Assembly (NCBI GenBank): GCA_033398695.1
Contig: JAWKAU010000220.1
Coordinates: 62,001-126,000 of the forward strand
Source of the DNA: Orobanche coerulescens
Lineage: Eukaryota; Streptophyta; Magnoliopsida; Lamiales; Orobanchaceae
Length of the DNA: 64,000 bases
Direction: 5' to 3'
Below the pieces are notes generated by a model. That model did no database searches, had not been told where the DNA came from, and saw only the letters and a program-made list of their open reading frames with translations. The position numbers and the translations under genes were made by a program. Position 1 is the stretch's first letter; each line of letters opens with the position of its first letter. Of the stretch, positions 34,870-47,394 are shown piece after piece.

Positions 34870-35235
34870 GAACCTTCGATTGAAATATTTTTTGAATTTA
34901 AGCCAATCTTGGATTTTAGGCTTACGTTGTTGTGAACGGGACTGTTTCAGTTTTTGCCACCAAACGGCGGCGCTACCGCGGAGGCGCCTTGCCACCAACG
35001 AAACGCGGCGGTTGATCGGGGTAGCCTTGAAGTCCGAGTGCTCCTCACAAGCACGAAGCCAATCTATGCACGCATTTGGATTACTATCTCCGTGAAATTC
35101 CGGTATGCTGCGGAATTTGGCCAAGAAATCAATATCGTTGGCGTCGTCTCTATGTCTTGCTTTCATATGTTGCTCCGGTAAGCAGTTTAGTGCGTCACGG
35201 AGTTTCATCAAGAAGTCGAGATCCGAGAAATCCAT
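34870..35235 (-). pseudogene. L Gag, N-terminal part
   Basis: ATG at 35235 (MDFSDLDFLMKLRDALNCLPEQ) resembles the B Gag N terminus (MDFSNTEFLVKLRDALHDLPEP). The Retrotrans_gag region follows (RRLRGSAAVWWQKLKQ, KKYFNRRFKSPSYQ) but is clearly distinct from B and C. LINE-c interrupts it; it continues at 28169. The leader and PBS (35490-35503) lie upstream. Confidence 0.82.
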
Positions 35236-35507
35236 AACAAGAATCAAGAGATAGTTCTTGATAAGAAATCGGACAGAAAATTTGCCAAGAAATCCGTGAA
35301 GAATGAACCAAGAAGATGATCAAAGAATCTGATCTCCACCGTTCAGACTGTAGTTCAATGAGTTGGCTTACCTTTGTCAAAATTTCGTGACGATCCAACG
35401 GTCGAATCCACGGGAAACTTTGTTTTCTTCCGACTGCGCTAATCTCAACAAAAAAATTCGTTGAATAAATCGCCCAAGGAGATGACCTTGGGCTCCGATA
35501 CCACTTA

Positions 35508-36947
35508 TAATACAAATTATCCGGGGAGAGGTGGATACGTATCGGTCGGAGTATATGTAAGTGTATGATAGCGGAAGGCTTTTACGAATATGGAGTTTTT
35601 CGGATGTATTTTGTATGTGAATAATATCGGATATAACAATAAAAAAATATCGAACAAGAAGATGATACGAATTACGTACGTAAAGCGTATGAAATACAAC
35701 GGAAGATTATTATGTCTTGACGATTATCAAAGTGTCACTCGAAAATACAAGGGGTGACCGAACTTAAATGGATTTCGGCCGTGAGGTAGTAGTGTATATG
35801 GATTTGGATGTGTTTTATCGAACTAGACCTATAACTCGATAAAAGTAATCTCTTCCCAAGACCTATTGAGAATTGATCAAGTTAAAATCTCGAGACGCGT
35901 CGAAATAATAACCAAGGTTTTGTTGAACTCGTTCAACGTATATTTCAAAGAAATACAAGGTTTATTAAACTTCAAGCTTCAAGATTTTTACAAATGTTAC
36001 AAGTACTACTATATATAGTAGTTTCCAACCGTAAGAAAATACAACAAAACGAGAAACGAAACTTCCTAGCAATTTCCATTTCGGCCGAAAATCTAAGGTG
36101 AGATACCAAGTATCTTGGTGTTATTAGGTGATGGTGACTTGTTGAAGGTCTAAGGTGATGGTGACTTGATGAAAGTCTTTCTCAAGGTATAATATGGCCG
36201 ATTTTGTGGAGAGATTGTGAGGATTTATGTGGTGATATGGTATCAAGTATTTTGGAATTACTATGGTGATCATGACATGAAGGAAAGTGACATGAAGGAG
36301 ATATTTGATGAAAGTCTTCATCAAATCTTTATGCTAGGGCCGATTTTTATTATGGTGGGGAAGAGAAAATATCTTCATGCATCTTGACAAATCATGAGTC
36401 CCTTTCAAGCATGATATGGCCGAATTTCATGCTTTCGGACCGATTCCGTCGTCGAGTTTTACGTTACTCCAATTACGATTAACAACGTAACTCCAATCTG
36501 CGTATTCTTTTCTCCCAAGTATAATGATGCATGATCATGCGAATTTGTATCGTCGTGGATGTCGATTTTTATTGGAGCTTCTTCGATTTAGATATCGTAT
36601 CAAGTCTTGAAACTAGAAGAGACAAAAATCTTCATGATCTTGGACCAAATATGATGCTGTCGGTTTTGTCATTTCTGGGATCCAATGAGTCCGAATTTGG
36701 TCCTATGGTCTCATAAGATTTGTAGCTCTCTTTCTTAGCTTTCCATGGCCACTTGAATCACCTGAATCGGATTTCGAGGCAGAGAAAGTTATGGACAAAA
36801 TACTAAAGCGCTCTGAAGTCGTGCGCGCGAGAATTGGTAATTTGTCCATGTATTTTGCATGAGGATTTTATGTATGCCTGCGACTCAACCAAGCTTGGTC
36901 GGATAATCTTCTTTTTTGTATTTGATGATGTTGACCGATTCGTATCA
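35508..36947 (-). repeat. L middle LTR, composite
   Basis: Head 35508-35662 (starts TAATACAAATTATCC, two G-to-A changes from the canonical end), M module 35663-36602, tail 36603-36947. The head is about 70 bp longer than in the left LTR. U3 of M differs from the outer LTRs (extra GATGGTGACTTG repeats near 36129-36175). TATA palindrome 36006-36021, hairpin 35815-35842. Confidence 0.78.
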
Positions 36948-38182
36948 TAGTATCACTCAAAATTACAAGGTGGTGACCGAACTTAAATGGATTTCGGCCG
37001 TGAAGTAGTATGGGATACGGATTTGGATGTGTTTTATCGAACTAGACCTATAACTCGATAAAAGTAATCTCTCCTCAAGACCTATTGAGAATTGATCAAG
37101 TTAAAATCTCGAGACGCGTCGAAACAATAACTAAAGTTTTGTTGAACTCGTTCAACGTATATTTCAAAGAAATACAAGGTTTATTAAACTTCAAGCTTCA
37201 AGATGTTTACAAATGTTACAAGTACTACTATATATAGTAGTTTCCAACCGTAAGAAAATACAACAAAACGAGAAATGAAACTTCCTAGCAACTTCCATTT
37301 CGGACGAAAATCTAAGGTGAGATACCAAGTATCTTGGTGTTATTAGGTGAATAAGACATGAAGCAATCTTGGTCTTGATGGTGACATGAAGTAGAACAAA
37401 ATATCATCCCTTGCACTTGCTTCCAATCGGCCGATCTTTACCAAGGAGTGAGGAGGATTTTGTGAAGATTGATATCAACCTCTTTGGACTTATTAAGGTG
37501 AATAAGATATGAGAGACAATGACATGAAGAAGAAAATCTTCACTCCATCTTTATGTTTCGGCCGTTTGTGTCATGGTGGGGAAGGAGAAAATAACTTCAT
37601 TATCTTGTCAAGATATGAAGTCAAGTGAGGTCCCTTTCAAGCATGATATGGCCGATTTTTCATGCTTTCGGACCGGTTCCGTCGTCGAATTTTACGTTAC
37701 TCCGATTCCGATTAACAACGTAACTCCAATCCGCGTATTCTTTTCTCCCAAGTATAATGATGCATGACCATGCGAATTTGTATCGTCGTGGATGTCGATT
37801 TTTATTGGAGCTTCTTCGATTTAGATATCGTATCAAGTCTTGAAACTAGAAGAGACAAAAATCTTCATGATCTTGGACCAAATATGATGCTGTCGGTTTT
37901 GTCATTTCTGGGATCCAATGAGTCCGAATTTGGTCCTATGGTCTCATAAGATTTGTAGCTCTCTTTCTTAGCTTTCCATGGCCACTTGAATCACCTGAAT
38001 CGGATTTCGGACGAGAAAGTTATGGACAAAATACTAAAACTGCTACGAAGTCGTCGTGCGCGCGAGAATTGGTAATTTGTCCATGTATTTTGCATGAGGA
38101 TTTTATGTATGCCTGCGACTCAACCAAGCTTGGTCGGATAATCTTCTTTTTTGTATTTGATGATGTTGACCGATTCGTATCA
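36948..38182 (-). repeat. L right LTR, 5'-truncated
   Basis: Begins inside the M module and runs to GATTCGTATCA. Nearly identical to 25995-27226 of the left LTR. It is directly joined to the middle LTR with no internal region, and is followed by CTCAG. Confidence 0.82.
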
Positions 38183-38187
38183 CTCAG

Positions 38188-40759
38188 GCAGCGCGCCAAG
38201 TTGGCTTGGCTTAAGGATGGGGATCAGTGTACTGCCTTCTTCTTCCGGCGGATTGCTTCTAGGCGAGTGAGATCTCGTATCTATAGGCTTAATACGGAGG
38301 ATGGTACTGAGCTATCGGACCCTGCTCTTATTAAGAACGAGGTTGTTGGGTTCTATGAGAGACTGTTGGGTTACTCTAATCGGATTATGCCTTTGTCGCT
38401 CAGCCAGGTTAGTCCTTTCATTTCGGCTTCTCTTTCTCCTGCTGATGCGGTTCACATGGTTAGACCTGTTACTGTCGATGAGGTTCGGTCTGTGTTCTTC
38501 GAGTTTGATAAGGACAAGGCCCCAGACCCTGATGGTTTTAATGCTGCCTTTTACCGGCGGGCTTGGCCGATTGTGGGGGGTGAGATTTCGTTTGCTATTA
38601 TGCATTTCTTTGCTACCGGGAAGTTTGTCAGGCAGATCAATTCTACGATCATTTCTCTTGTTCCGAAAGTAGCCTTGCCCAGGAGCATGTCGGATTTTAG
38701 ACCGATCTCTTGTTGCAACTTACTATATAAGGCTATTTCGAAAATTATTGTTCACCGTATGCGTGATAGCTTGGATGCCTTGATTGACCCGGCTCAGACT
38801 GCTTTTATTCCTGGGAGAAGGATTAGTGATAATATCCTTCTTGCCCAGGAACTTCTTCATGGTTATGGGCAGAGTCGGATGCCTAGACGGTGTGTTTTTA
38901 AAGTTGACCTTATGAAAGCTTATGACACTGTTGAGTGGGATTTTGTTCTGATTGCTCTGCAGTGTATGGGTTTCCATCAGTCGTTCATTGCCTGGATCAG
39001 GGAGTGCATCACCACTACTGCCTTTTCGGTGTCCTTGAATGGTGATGCTGAGGGGATCTTTAGAGGTCGTAGGGGTCTTCGGCAGGGAGACCCCATCTCC
39101 CCTTATCTCTTTGTTATTGTTATGGAGGTGCTTCATGGTATTATTACTCGTGAGATTGCTCAGACCCCGGGGTTTCGATACCACTGGAAATGTGAGGCCA
39201 CCCGTACCTTCATGCTCGCCTTTGCTGATGATCTCCTCCTTTTCTGTAATCCAGACGAGGTCTCGATTGGTGTTCTTAAGAGGAGTATTGATATCTTTGA
39301 TTCTCTTTCGGGGCTGCGTGCTAACCCTGGGAAGAGTAATTTTTTCCTCTCGGCGAGTGCTTTGGAGCAGGGGGCTCAGGTTGAGCAGTTATTAGGATTT
39401 CAGATGGGCCAGCTCCCTGTGAGGTATTTGGGAGTCCCATTATCTTCATCGAAGCTCACGGTGGCTCAGTGCTCTCCTTTGCTTGATAGGATTGATGGTC
39501 GGCTGAGTGACTGGGCTTGTAGATCTCTGTCCATGGCCGGTCGTTGTCAGCTTATTCGGTCTGTGTTATCTGCTCTTCACATTTATTGGGCCTGTATTTT
39601 TATCCTGCCTAAGGGCGTGCTTGCCCTTATTGAGAAGAGTTTAAGGCGTTTTCTATGGAAAGGTTCTCGTGACTCTGGGCATGCTAAAGTGGCTTGGTCT
39701 AAGGTTTGCTTGCCTGTAGAGTGTGGTGGCCTTGGTATTACTCCGCTGAGGGTTCAGAATCAGGCCCTTATGACCCGCCATATCTGGGCTCTCCTGGCTG
39801 GGTCCTCTCGTTCTGTTTGGGTTAGCTGGGTTCGTTCGTATAGAGTTCAGCAGTGTTCTTTTTGGGATATCCCTATCTCCACTGCGTCTTCTTGGTATTG
39901 GAAACAGCTGCTGAAGTTGCGTCCCCTTGTCATGGGAGCGTTTCAGTATTCTATTGGTGATGGCGCTTCCTTCCGTTTATGGTCGGATCCTTGGCACTCT
40001 ATGGGTTTGATTAGGCATTCTCTGCCTAGAGCACCCCTTTGGACTGGCATTGATGTGCATGCCCGTCTTGGCTCTATTATTTCTGATGGTCAATGGGTTT
40101 GGCCTGTGGTTGACCGTCCTGGGTTCCAGCAGGTTGTTTCAGCCCTCCCTCCTATCTATGGAGGCCAGGATCGCATCTTTTAGAGACCGCATAGCTCAGG
40201 TTCCTATTCTTTCTCGTCCGCTCTTCGTTTCCTTAGAGCTTATTCTCCTCCTGTTCCGTGGGCCCCTCTGCTTCTTGGTCCCGGGAAGATTCCCAGGCAC
40301 TCCTTCATATTATGGTTGGCTATTCAGGAGCGTCTGTCGACTATGGATAAGCCTTGGCTGCAGCATGAAGATGGTATTTGTGTCCTTTGTGGGATGGCGT
40401 TAGAGTCTCATTCTCACTTATTCTTCGTGTGCCCTTACTCTAGTAGGTGTATCTCTATTGCTAGGAGGGAGGTTAAATTTTGCTGGACTCAATCGGAGTG
40501 GAGTTCGGGTATTCTTTGGGCGGCTAGGAGGTGGAGAGGAAAGCATGTGGTTAACGTGGCTTACCGTATCTTTTTAGCGGCATTGGTCTACTTACTCTGG
40601 CAGGAGCGAAATGAGCGGAGATTCGGTCAGAGGCGTCGTGATCCTCACACAGTTACCTTCCAGGGGATTGGTCTTGTTCGTGATATTATCTCTCAGCGTT
40701 GGCCGCCTCATTCATTATCTGCGGTCGCTGTTTGGCGTATTTGGAAGGTGGCTTGGTAG
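38188..40759 (+). pseudogene. LINE-b ORF2: reverse transcriptase and zf-RVT
   Basis: Open from 38188 to 40183, the best LINE RT here. The RT blocks are in order: ISLVPKVALPRSMSDFRPIS, KVDLMKAYDTVEW (catalytic Asp near 38906), GLRQGDPISPYLF and AFADDLLLF (FADD 39221-39232). The C-terminal region leads to a frameshift near 40180-40310, after which the zf-RVT-like part (HLFFVCPYSSRC) ends with TAG at 40757-40759. Joined to 24787-25843, one or two fixes from an intact frame. Confidence 0.9.
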
Positions 40760-40888
40760 TTCCATTGTAACTCTTTTATTATTTTCTGTTTCGTGCTGTT
40801 GGTGCACCTTCTGTATTGGTTGCTGGGTACTGGCCTGCCTTGTTGGCCAATCTTTTTTATTTAATGCAATTGACTTTTCCCAAAAAAA
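40760..40888 (+). other. LINE-b 3' UTR and poly(A)
   Basis: Matches the LINE-a 3' end and terminates CAATTGACTTTTCCC followed by seven A. Confidence 0.85.
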
Positions 40889-41122
40889 TGAAAGCAACAT
40901 CTTCACCAAAGACAAGAAACAAAATAAAATAACTAATCATGTTAGAAGACTTTGGTTTGATTCTTGATGATTATTATTATCATGCTTTGACGACTTTGTT
41001 GCCATGTAGGTGACTTATTCAAGGGAGGGGAACCATCGGTTTTAATGCATGAAGAAGGTGGATGAGTGCATGGTTCGTAATTTCTTTATGCATACGTAAA
41101 ATATGTTCAAGGTTACTTCAAG
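40889..41122 (-). repeat. B LTR2, middle piece
   Basis: Lies between LINE-b and element E; colinear with 49541-49773 of B LTR3. Ends with the TCAAG duplication (41118-41122). Confidence 0.9.
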
Positions 41123-42063
41123 TGATACGAATTACGTAAGTAATGCGTATAAAACACAGCGGAAGATTATCACGTTTACAATATTGATCAAAATTACAAA
41201 GGGGATGGACGAATTTAATGGGATTCGGCCGTGATGTAGAATGATGTACGGAGTTTGGTGTGTTTTATCGAACTAGACCTATAACTCGATAAAAGGTAAT
41301 CTCTTCTCAAGACCTTTTGAGAATTGATCAAGTTAAAATCTCGAGACACGTCGAAACAATAACTAAAGTTTGTTGAACTCGTTCAACGTATATTTCAAAG
41401 GAAATACAAGGTTTATTATGATTCAAGATGATTTACAAATACAACGAGCACTACTATATATAGTCGTCTCCAATCGTAAGAAAATACAACAAAACGAGAA
41501 ATGAAACTTCCTAGCAACTTCCATTTCGGCCGAAAATCTAAGGTGAGATACCAAGTATCTTGGTGTTATTAGGTGAATAAGACATGAAGCAATCTTGGTC
41601 TTTGATGGTGACATGAAGTAGAACAAAATATCATCCCTTGCACTTGCTTCCAATCGGCCGATCTTTACCAAGGAGTGAGGAGGTTTTTGTGAAGATTGAT
41701 ATCAACCTCTTTGGACTTATTAAGGTGAATAAGATATGAGAGACAATGACATGAAGAAGAAAATCTTCACTCCATCTTTATGTTTCGGCCGTTTGTGTCA
41801 TGGTGGGGAAGGAGAAAATAACTTCATTATCTTGTCAAGATATGAAGTCAAGTGAGGTCCCTTTCAAGCATGATATGGCCGATTTTTCATGCTTTCGGAC
41901 CGGTTCCGTCGTCGAATTTTACGTTACTCCGATTCCGATTAACAACGTAACTCCAATCCGCGTATTCTTCTCTCCCAAGTATAATGATGCATGGCCATGC
42001 GTATCGTCGTGGACGTCGATTTTTATTGGAGCTTCTTCGATTGGAATATTAGATATCGTATCA
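41123..42063 (-). repeat. E 3' LTR (left in window)
   Basis: TGATACGAATTACG to GATATCGTATCA as written. Contains the end of pol (stop at 41919), hairpin 41265-41292, TATA element with one arm change 41451-41466. Confidence 0.93.
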
Positions 42064-45033
42064 TTCCCTCCTTCTTTGAAAGGAATTGACCTCAATTCCG
42101 TAATGCCATCGTCGTCAAGGTAAGGCGAGAGATCACCTACATTGAAAGTCGCGTGTACTCCGTATTCGCCCGGAAGTTCGACTTTGTATGCGTTGTCGTT
42201 CACTTTTTCCACAATTTTGTACGGACCCTCGGCTCTCGGCATCAATTTGTTCTTCCGTTTGCTTGGGAATCTTTCTTTTCTCAAATGTATCCAAACTAAG
42301 TCGCCAACTTCAAATAACCTCGCTTTTTTATTTTTGTTCGACTTCCGTTTGTAAATTCCATTCACTTCTTTAATCCGTTCCCGTATCTTTTCATGTAACT
42401 TCATCATTGATTTGAGTTTTGCTTCGGCGTCTTTGTGAACCAATTCGTTGCTCGGCAAGGGAATCAAGTCCAATGGCAAGTGCGGATTTAATACGTATAC
42501 TACTTCAAAAGGCGAATGGGCCGTGGCATAGCCGGGTGATCGGTTGTATGCGAATTCCGCATGAGCAAGTTTAACGTCTCAATCCTTCTGTGTTTTATTT
42601 ACCAACCCTCGCAATAATGCTCCTAAGGTTCGATTTGTTACCTCGGTCTGTCCGTCGGTTTGTGGGTGATGTGAAGTACTGAATAGGAGTTTAGTACCGA
42701 CTTTCCTCCATAAAGTATTCCAGAAGTAACTCAGAAATTTGGAATCTCGATCTGACACGATAGTTTTTGGAACTCCGTGTAAACGAACTACTTCCCGGAA
42801 GTACAAGTCCGCCACATTGCTTGCATCATCGGTTTTGTGGCATGCGATAAAGTGAGCCATTTTCGAAAAACGGTCGACAACCACCATGATCGAGTCTTTG
42901 CCTCGTTGAGTACGAGGTAAAGCCACAATAAAATCCATCGAGACATCCTCCCACGGTCGTAGCAGTGCGGGCAACGGCATGTATGTACTCGACTTGAACG
43001 AACTTTTCATCATGTGACAAGTGACGCATTTACTCACGATTGTGCTTACGTCACCATACATCTTTGGCCAAAAGAAGTGTTCTTTTAGCACTTCTACGTC
43101 TTGGTCGAGCCAAGTGACCGGCTAGCCCTCCTCCGTGCGCCTCCCGAACTAGCAATTCCCGAATTGTATGTCTCGGCACACATAATTTATTCCCCTTGAA
43201 GAGAAAGCCATCCTGTAACACAAATTCCTCGTGACGGGCTGTTTTACAACGGTTAAAAATTTCCCGAAGTCCAAATCGTCTGTAATGATCTTTCAAAGTC
43301 TCGAACCCCAACAAACGAACATCTAGCATCGACGAAGGCATACCGTCTCGATAGTGCATCCGCCACTATATTACTCTTCCCGTCTTTGTACTTGGATGAA
43401 AAGTGAAAAGATTGTAAAAATTCCACCCATTTTGCATGCCTCGGGCTTAGCTTACTTTGTCCGTTGATGTATTTTAACGACTCGTGATCCGAGTAAAGAC
43501 GAAGTGTTTCGAACGTAGATAATGACTCCAATGATCGAGTGCTCTCACGATAGCATAGAACTCCTTGTCGTAAGTACAATAATTCACTCGGGCGCCACTT
43601 AGTTTCTCCGAAAAATAGGCGATGGGACGGCCTCTTTGAATAAGCACGCCCGATTCCAACTCCGCTAGCGTCGCATTCCACCTCAAACGGTTGTGAAAAA
43701 TCGGGTAATGTCAAAATCGGTGCTTCACATAACTTCCCTTTAAATTTTCAAAAGCCTTTTGGGCCGTCTCGTTCCATGCAAAGGTTCCTTTTTTTAGACA
43801 CTCCGTGATCGGGCTGGAGATGGTGCTAAAGTCCCGTATGAATCGTCGGTAAAAAGAAGCGAGGCCATGAAATGATCGTACCTCCGTGATTGTCTTTGGG
43901 GTCGGCCACGACTTGATTGCCGCGATCTTTTCTTGGTCGACCGAACTCCGTCTTTCGAAACAACATAGCCGAGAAAGACAAGACTCTCGACTAGGAAAGT
44001 ACACTTCTCCCGCTTTCCATAAAGTTTCTGTTCCCTTAGCGTCTCAAATACGTGCCGCAAATGTTCGAGATGTTCCTCTAAGGATCGACTGTAGATCAAA
44101 ATGTCGTCTAGGTATACGACAACAAACTTTCCCAAGAAAGGTTTGAGAACCTCGTTCATCAACCTCATAAAAGTGCTCGGGGCGTTCGTGAGGCCGAATG
44201 GCATCACAACCCATTCGTAAAGTCCATTCTTTGTTTTAAACGCCGTCTTCCATTCGTCTCCCTCTCGCATGCGGATTTGATGGTATCCGCTCCATAAATC
44301 AACTTTGGAAAATATAACCGAGCCATGTAACTCGTCCAGCATGTCGTCTAGTCTCGGGATGGGGAACCGATACTTGACGGTGATGTTATTTACGGCTCTA
44401 TCACAATACACATTCGCCAAGTTCCGTCTTTTTTTGGTACAAGTAGAACTGGAACCGCACACGGACTTAAACTTTCTCGGACATATCTGTGATTCATGAG
44501 TTCATCAATTTGGCGTTGTAGTTCTTTGGTTTCTTCAGGATTACAACGATACGCCGCTTTGTTCGGTAATGGAGCTCCCGGTATAAGATCAATCTGGTGT
44601 TCAATTCCGCGGATAGGTGGTAATCCTACCGGCAAGTCTTCGGGGAATACGTCCAAAACTCGTGTAATAGAGCATCTATCTCTTCCTCATGGTGCGATTT
44701 GGTGGCAAGATTTCGGACCTCTTTGATCATCATCAAATAAACACGTTCGCCATCGTCAATGGCGTGTTCGACTTCTTTCTCGTTTGCAAACATCGTAAGT
44801 TTCGGTCCTTCAACTTTTTTCGAACTCATCGTCCGGATAGCTTGAGGTGACATAGGTTTAAGAACGATTTTTTTACCTTTGTCACGTAACTCATACTCGT
44901 TACTCCTCCCTCGATGTAGTACGTCCCGATCAAATAACCAAGGTCTTCCCAATAACACGTGACATGCGTCCATCGGTAGTACATCGCATGTAATATCATC
45001 GCCATACGAACCCATGGTGAGTCCGACCTTCAC
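41919..45033 (-). pseudogene. E protease-RT-RNase H-integrase, broken
   Basis: Runs leftward after the gag/protease TAA near 45034. Protease tail 45033-44640, RT 44656-43794 (YLDDILIYS near 44100), RNase H 43714-43260, integrase 43359-42579, GPY/F and tail 42479-41919, the last 48 codons in the LTR. Frames change at the protease/RT join (TTTTGGACG for TTCTCGGATG, near 44650), in IDSRAV (a CAG lost, near 44400) and at [10 protein letters not shown] (GGGCGT for GGGGCAGT, near 43650), among others. The purine tract lies at 42064-42080. Confidence 0.9.
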
Positions 45034-46254
45034 TTACCTTGATACTTTCACCTTGTTTCCATCATCGAGCCAATGGAGTGCATACGGCTTAGGATGGGCC
45101 GTGGTGATCAAACCGAGTTTTGAGACCATCTCGCTTGATGCCACGTTTGTACAACTTCCACCGTCAATGATCAAGCTACACCATTTATCTCCGACACGAC
45201 ACTTCGTGTGGAAGATTTGGTCTCGTTGTTCTTCGTCACTTGGGGCGGCCTTCGTTTGTAACATGCGAAGGACGAGGTTCGTGTCATAGTTCGGAGCATC
45301 GTATGCCTCGCATTCTTCTTCTTCGTCGTCAGCTTCTAAGTTAAAAACGTCTCCAATTTTTTCTTCTTCGGCTAGTAATTCTTCTCGGGCGGCTATGGCT
45401 TCTCGTAACGTCACAATTCTCCGATTTGGACAAGCACTTTGATAGTGTCCAAATCCTTGACACTTGAAACACCGGACTTTAGATAGGCTTGTTTCTTTTG
45501 GTGTGATAGGAGTTTTTGGGATGGTAGTAACGGGTTGGCTTGTGGTGACCGTTTTTGGAAACGAGCTAGAACTCGCGCCAAAGTTGGTATTTCCGTATTT
45601 AGGTGGGAATTCGGGTTTAGAGAGTTTTGTTTTGTTTTGATTTTCCAACTTTATGCAAAGTCCGCATAAAGTATCAAAGTCGGAATAGGGGTAGAGTTCC
45701 ACGGAATTAGCAATATTTTTGTTCAAACCTCGTAGGAAACGGGACATCCGCAATTCTTCGCTTTCTTCAAGTTCTCCCATCAAGGATAAGTTTTCAAACT
45801 CCTCGATGTACTCCTCGACACTTAGCTTTCCTTGCGTGAGTTCGAAATTTTTCGATACAAGCTTAACTTGTGTGTAGTCGGGACATATCTTTTCGTAGTT
45901 TTTTTTTAGAGAATCCCACGAACGTATCTTCTCTTTTCCGGCACGAACTCTTTGTGTCTTCATTCGCTCAAACCAAAGGGAAGCTCCCTTTCCAAGTTTG
46001 AGAATCGCATACTTGCAACGTACCTCGTCATTGAGATCCTTGAACTCAAACATTCGTTCAATTTTTCTTTCCCACTCCAAATAAACCTCGGGATCGGTGC
46101 CGCCTACGAACTCCGGAAGTTCGCTTGTCTTGTATTCATCAGCATGTCGTGGTGCATGCATGGTGTCGTATCCTCGTCGTGCTTGGATTCTGGGCTCCGG
46201 TAAGCCACGAAGAACGTCACGTAGTTGTGCTACTTCTTCATCGGTGAATGCCAT
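45034..46254 (-). pseudogene. E Gag and first part of protease
   Basis: An open frame from ATG 46254 (MAFTDEEVAQLRDVLRGLPEP) to a TAA ending at 45034, 406 codons, the best Gag in the window. Capsid region VYLEWERKIERMFEF to [16 protein letters not shown] knuckle [14 protein letters not shown]; acidic linker; protease [12 protein letters not shown]. The TAA replaces CAA of sister copies (Gln in SRQVKVGL), inside the protease, so pol is cut off. Confidence 0.92.
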
Positions 46255-46305
46255 CTTCTTGAGTAACGTCGAGAACTGTGAGACAAATGGCTCTGGTACC
46301 ACTTA

Positions 46306-47246
46306 TGATACGAATTACGTAAGTAATGCGTATAAAACACAGCGGAAGATTATCACGTTTACAATATTGATCAAAATTACAAAGGGGATGGACGAATTTA
46401 ATGGGATTCGGCCGTGATGTAGAATGATGTACGGAGTTTGGTGTGTTTTATCGAACTAGACCTATAACTCGATAAAAGGTAATCTCTTCCCAAGACCTTT
46501 TGAGAATTGATCAAGTTAAAATCTCGAGACGCGTCGAAACAATAACTAAAGTTTGTTGAACTCGTTCAACGTATATTTCAAAGGAAATACAAGGTTTATT
46601 ATGATTCAAGATGATTTACAAATACAACGAGCACTACTATATATAGTCGTCTCCAATCGTAAGAAAATACAACAAAACGAGAAATGAAACTTCCTAGCAA
46701 CTTCCATTTCGGCCGAAAATCTAAGGTGAGATACCAAGTATCTTGGTGTTATTAGGTGAATAAGACATGAAGCAATCTTGGTCTTTGATGGTGACATGAA
46801 GTAGAACAAAATATCATCCCTTGCACTTGCTTCCAATCGGCCGATCTTTACCAAGGAGTGAGGAGGTTTTTGTGAAGATTGATATCAACCTCTTTGGACC
46901 TATTAAGGTGAATAAGATATGAGAGACAATGACATGAAGAAGAAAATCTTCACTCCATCTTTATGTTTCGGCCGTTTGTGTCATGGTGGGGAAGGAGAAA
47001 ATAACTTCATTATCTTGTCAAGATATGAAGTCAAGTGAGGTCCCTTTCAAGCATGATATGGCCGATTTTTCATGCTTTCGGACCGGTTCCGTCGTCGAAT
47101 TTTACGTTACTCCGATTCCGATTAACAACGTAACTCCAATCCGCGTATTCTTCTCTCCCAAGTATAATGATGCATGGCCATGCGTATCGTCGTGGACGTC
47201 GATTTTTATTAGAGCTTCTTCGATTGGAATATTAGATATCGTATCA
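46306..47246 (-). repeat. E 5' LTR (right in window)
   Basis: 941 bp, nearly identical to the left copy. Hairpin 46448-46475, TATA element 46633-46648. Confidence 0.93.
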
Positions 47247-47382
47247 TCAAGTCTCGTATTAGTCGTCTCGTTCAAAGAAGTAAGTGCATGTCGTGTAGGT
47301 GCATGCGTGTGTATGGCCGTATGCATGGTTGCATGGTCGTCTACATCGTCTTTCTTCGGTTGGCCATGTCGATCTCGTATCA
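47247..47382 (-). repeat. TCAAG duplication plus last piece of B LTR2
   Basis: TCAAG 47247-47251, then 131 bases of B U3 to GATCTCGTATCA. Completes LTR2. Confidence 0.92.
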
Positions 47383-47394
47383 TCCCCTCTTCCT

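Larger units (their letters stand above)
25844..38182 (-). mobile_element. L: gag-only LTR element with extra LTR, in LINE-b
   Basis: CTCAG duplicates at 25839-25843 and 38183-38187. From left: LTR 25844-27226, internal 27227-35507 (interrupted by LINE-c), LTR 35508-36947, and a third LTR lacking its first about 150 bases 36948-38182. The outer LTRs are almost identical to each other, while the middle one is clearly diverged in its U3. It looks like a 3-LTR recombinant whose second internal was deleted. The internal keeps a Gag and an integrase-tail remnant but no RT. Confidence 0.82.
24619..40888 (+). mobile_element. LINE-b: L1-type LINE in B LTR2, split by element L
   Basis: LINE sequence is 24619-25843 and 38188-40886 (about 3.9 kb). 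It begins in the end of ORF1, so it is 5' truncated, and ends with a short A run at 40882-40888. B LTR2 continues at once on the right. Against the intact B LTR3 there is no target duplication longer than AA. Same family as LINE-a. Confidence 0.9.
41123..47246 (-). mobile_element. E: complete gypsy element in B LTR2
   Basis: LTRs 41123-42063 and 46306-47246, both 941 bp, with about four visible differences. The internal is 42064-46305 (4242 bp). TCAAG duplicates at 41118-41122 and 47247-47251. PBS at 46289-46301, TGGTACCAGAGCC on the sense strand. Same autonomous lineage as C and D, recent by LTR similarity. Confidence 0.95.

Noticed and set aside
25844..38182. L as an autonomous 12-kb element with RT at 30520-31341
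   Set aside because: That RT is the LINE type and belongs to LINE-c, delimited by a 16-bp duplication; L itself has no RT.
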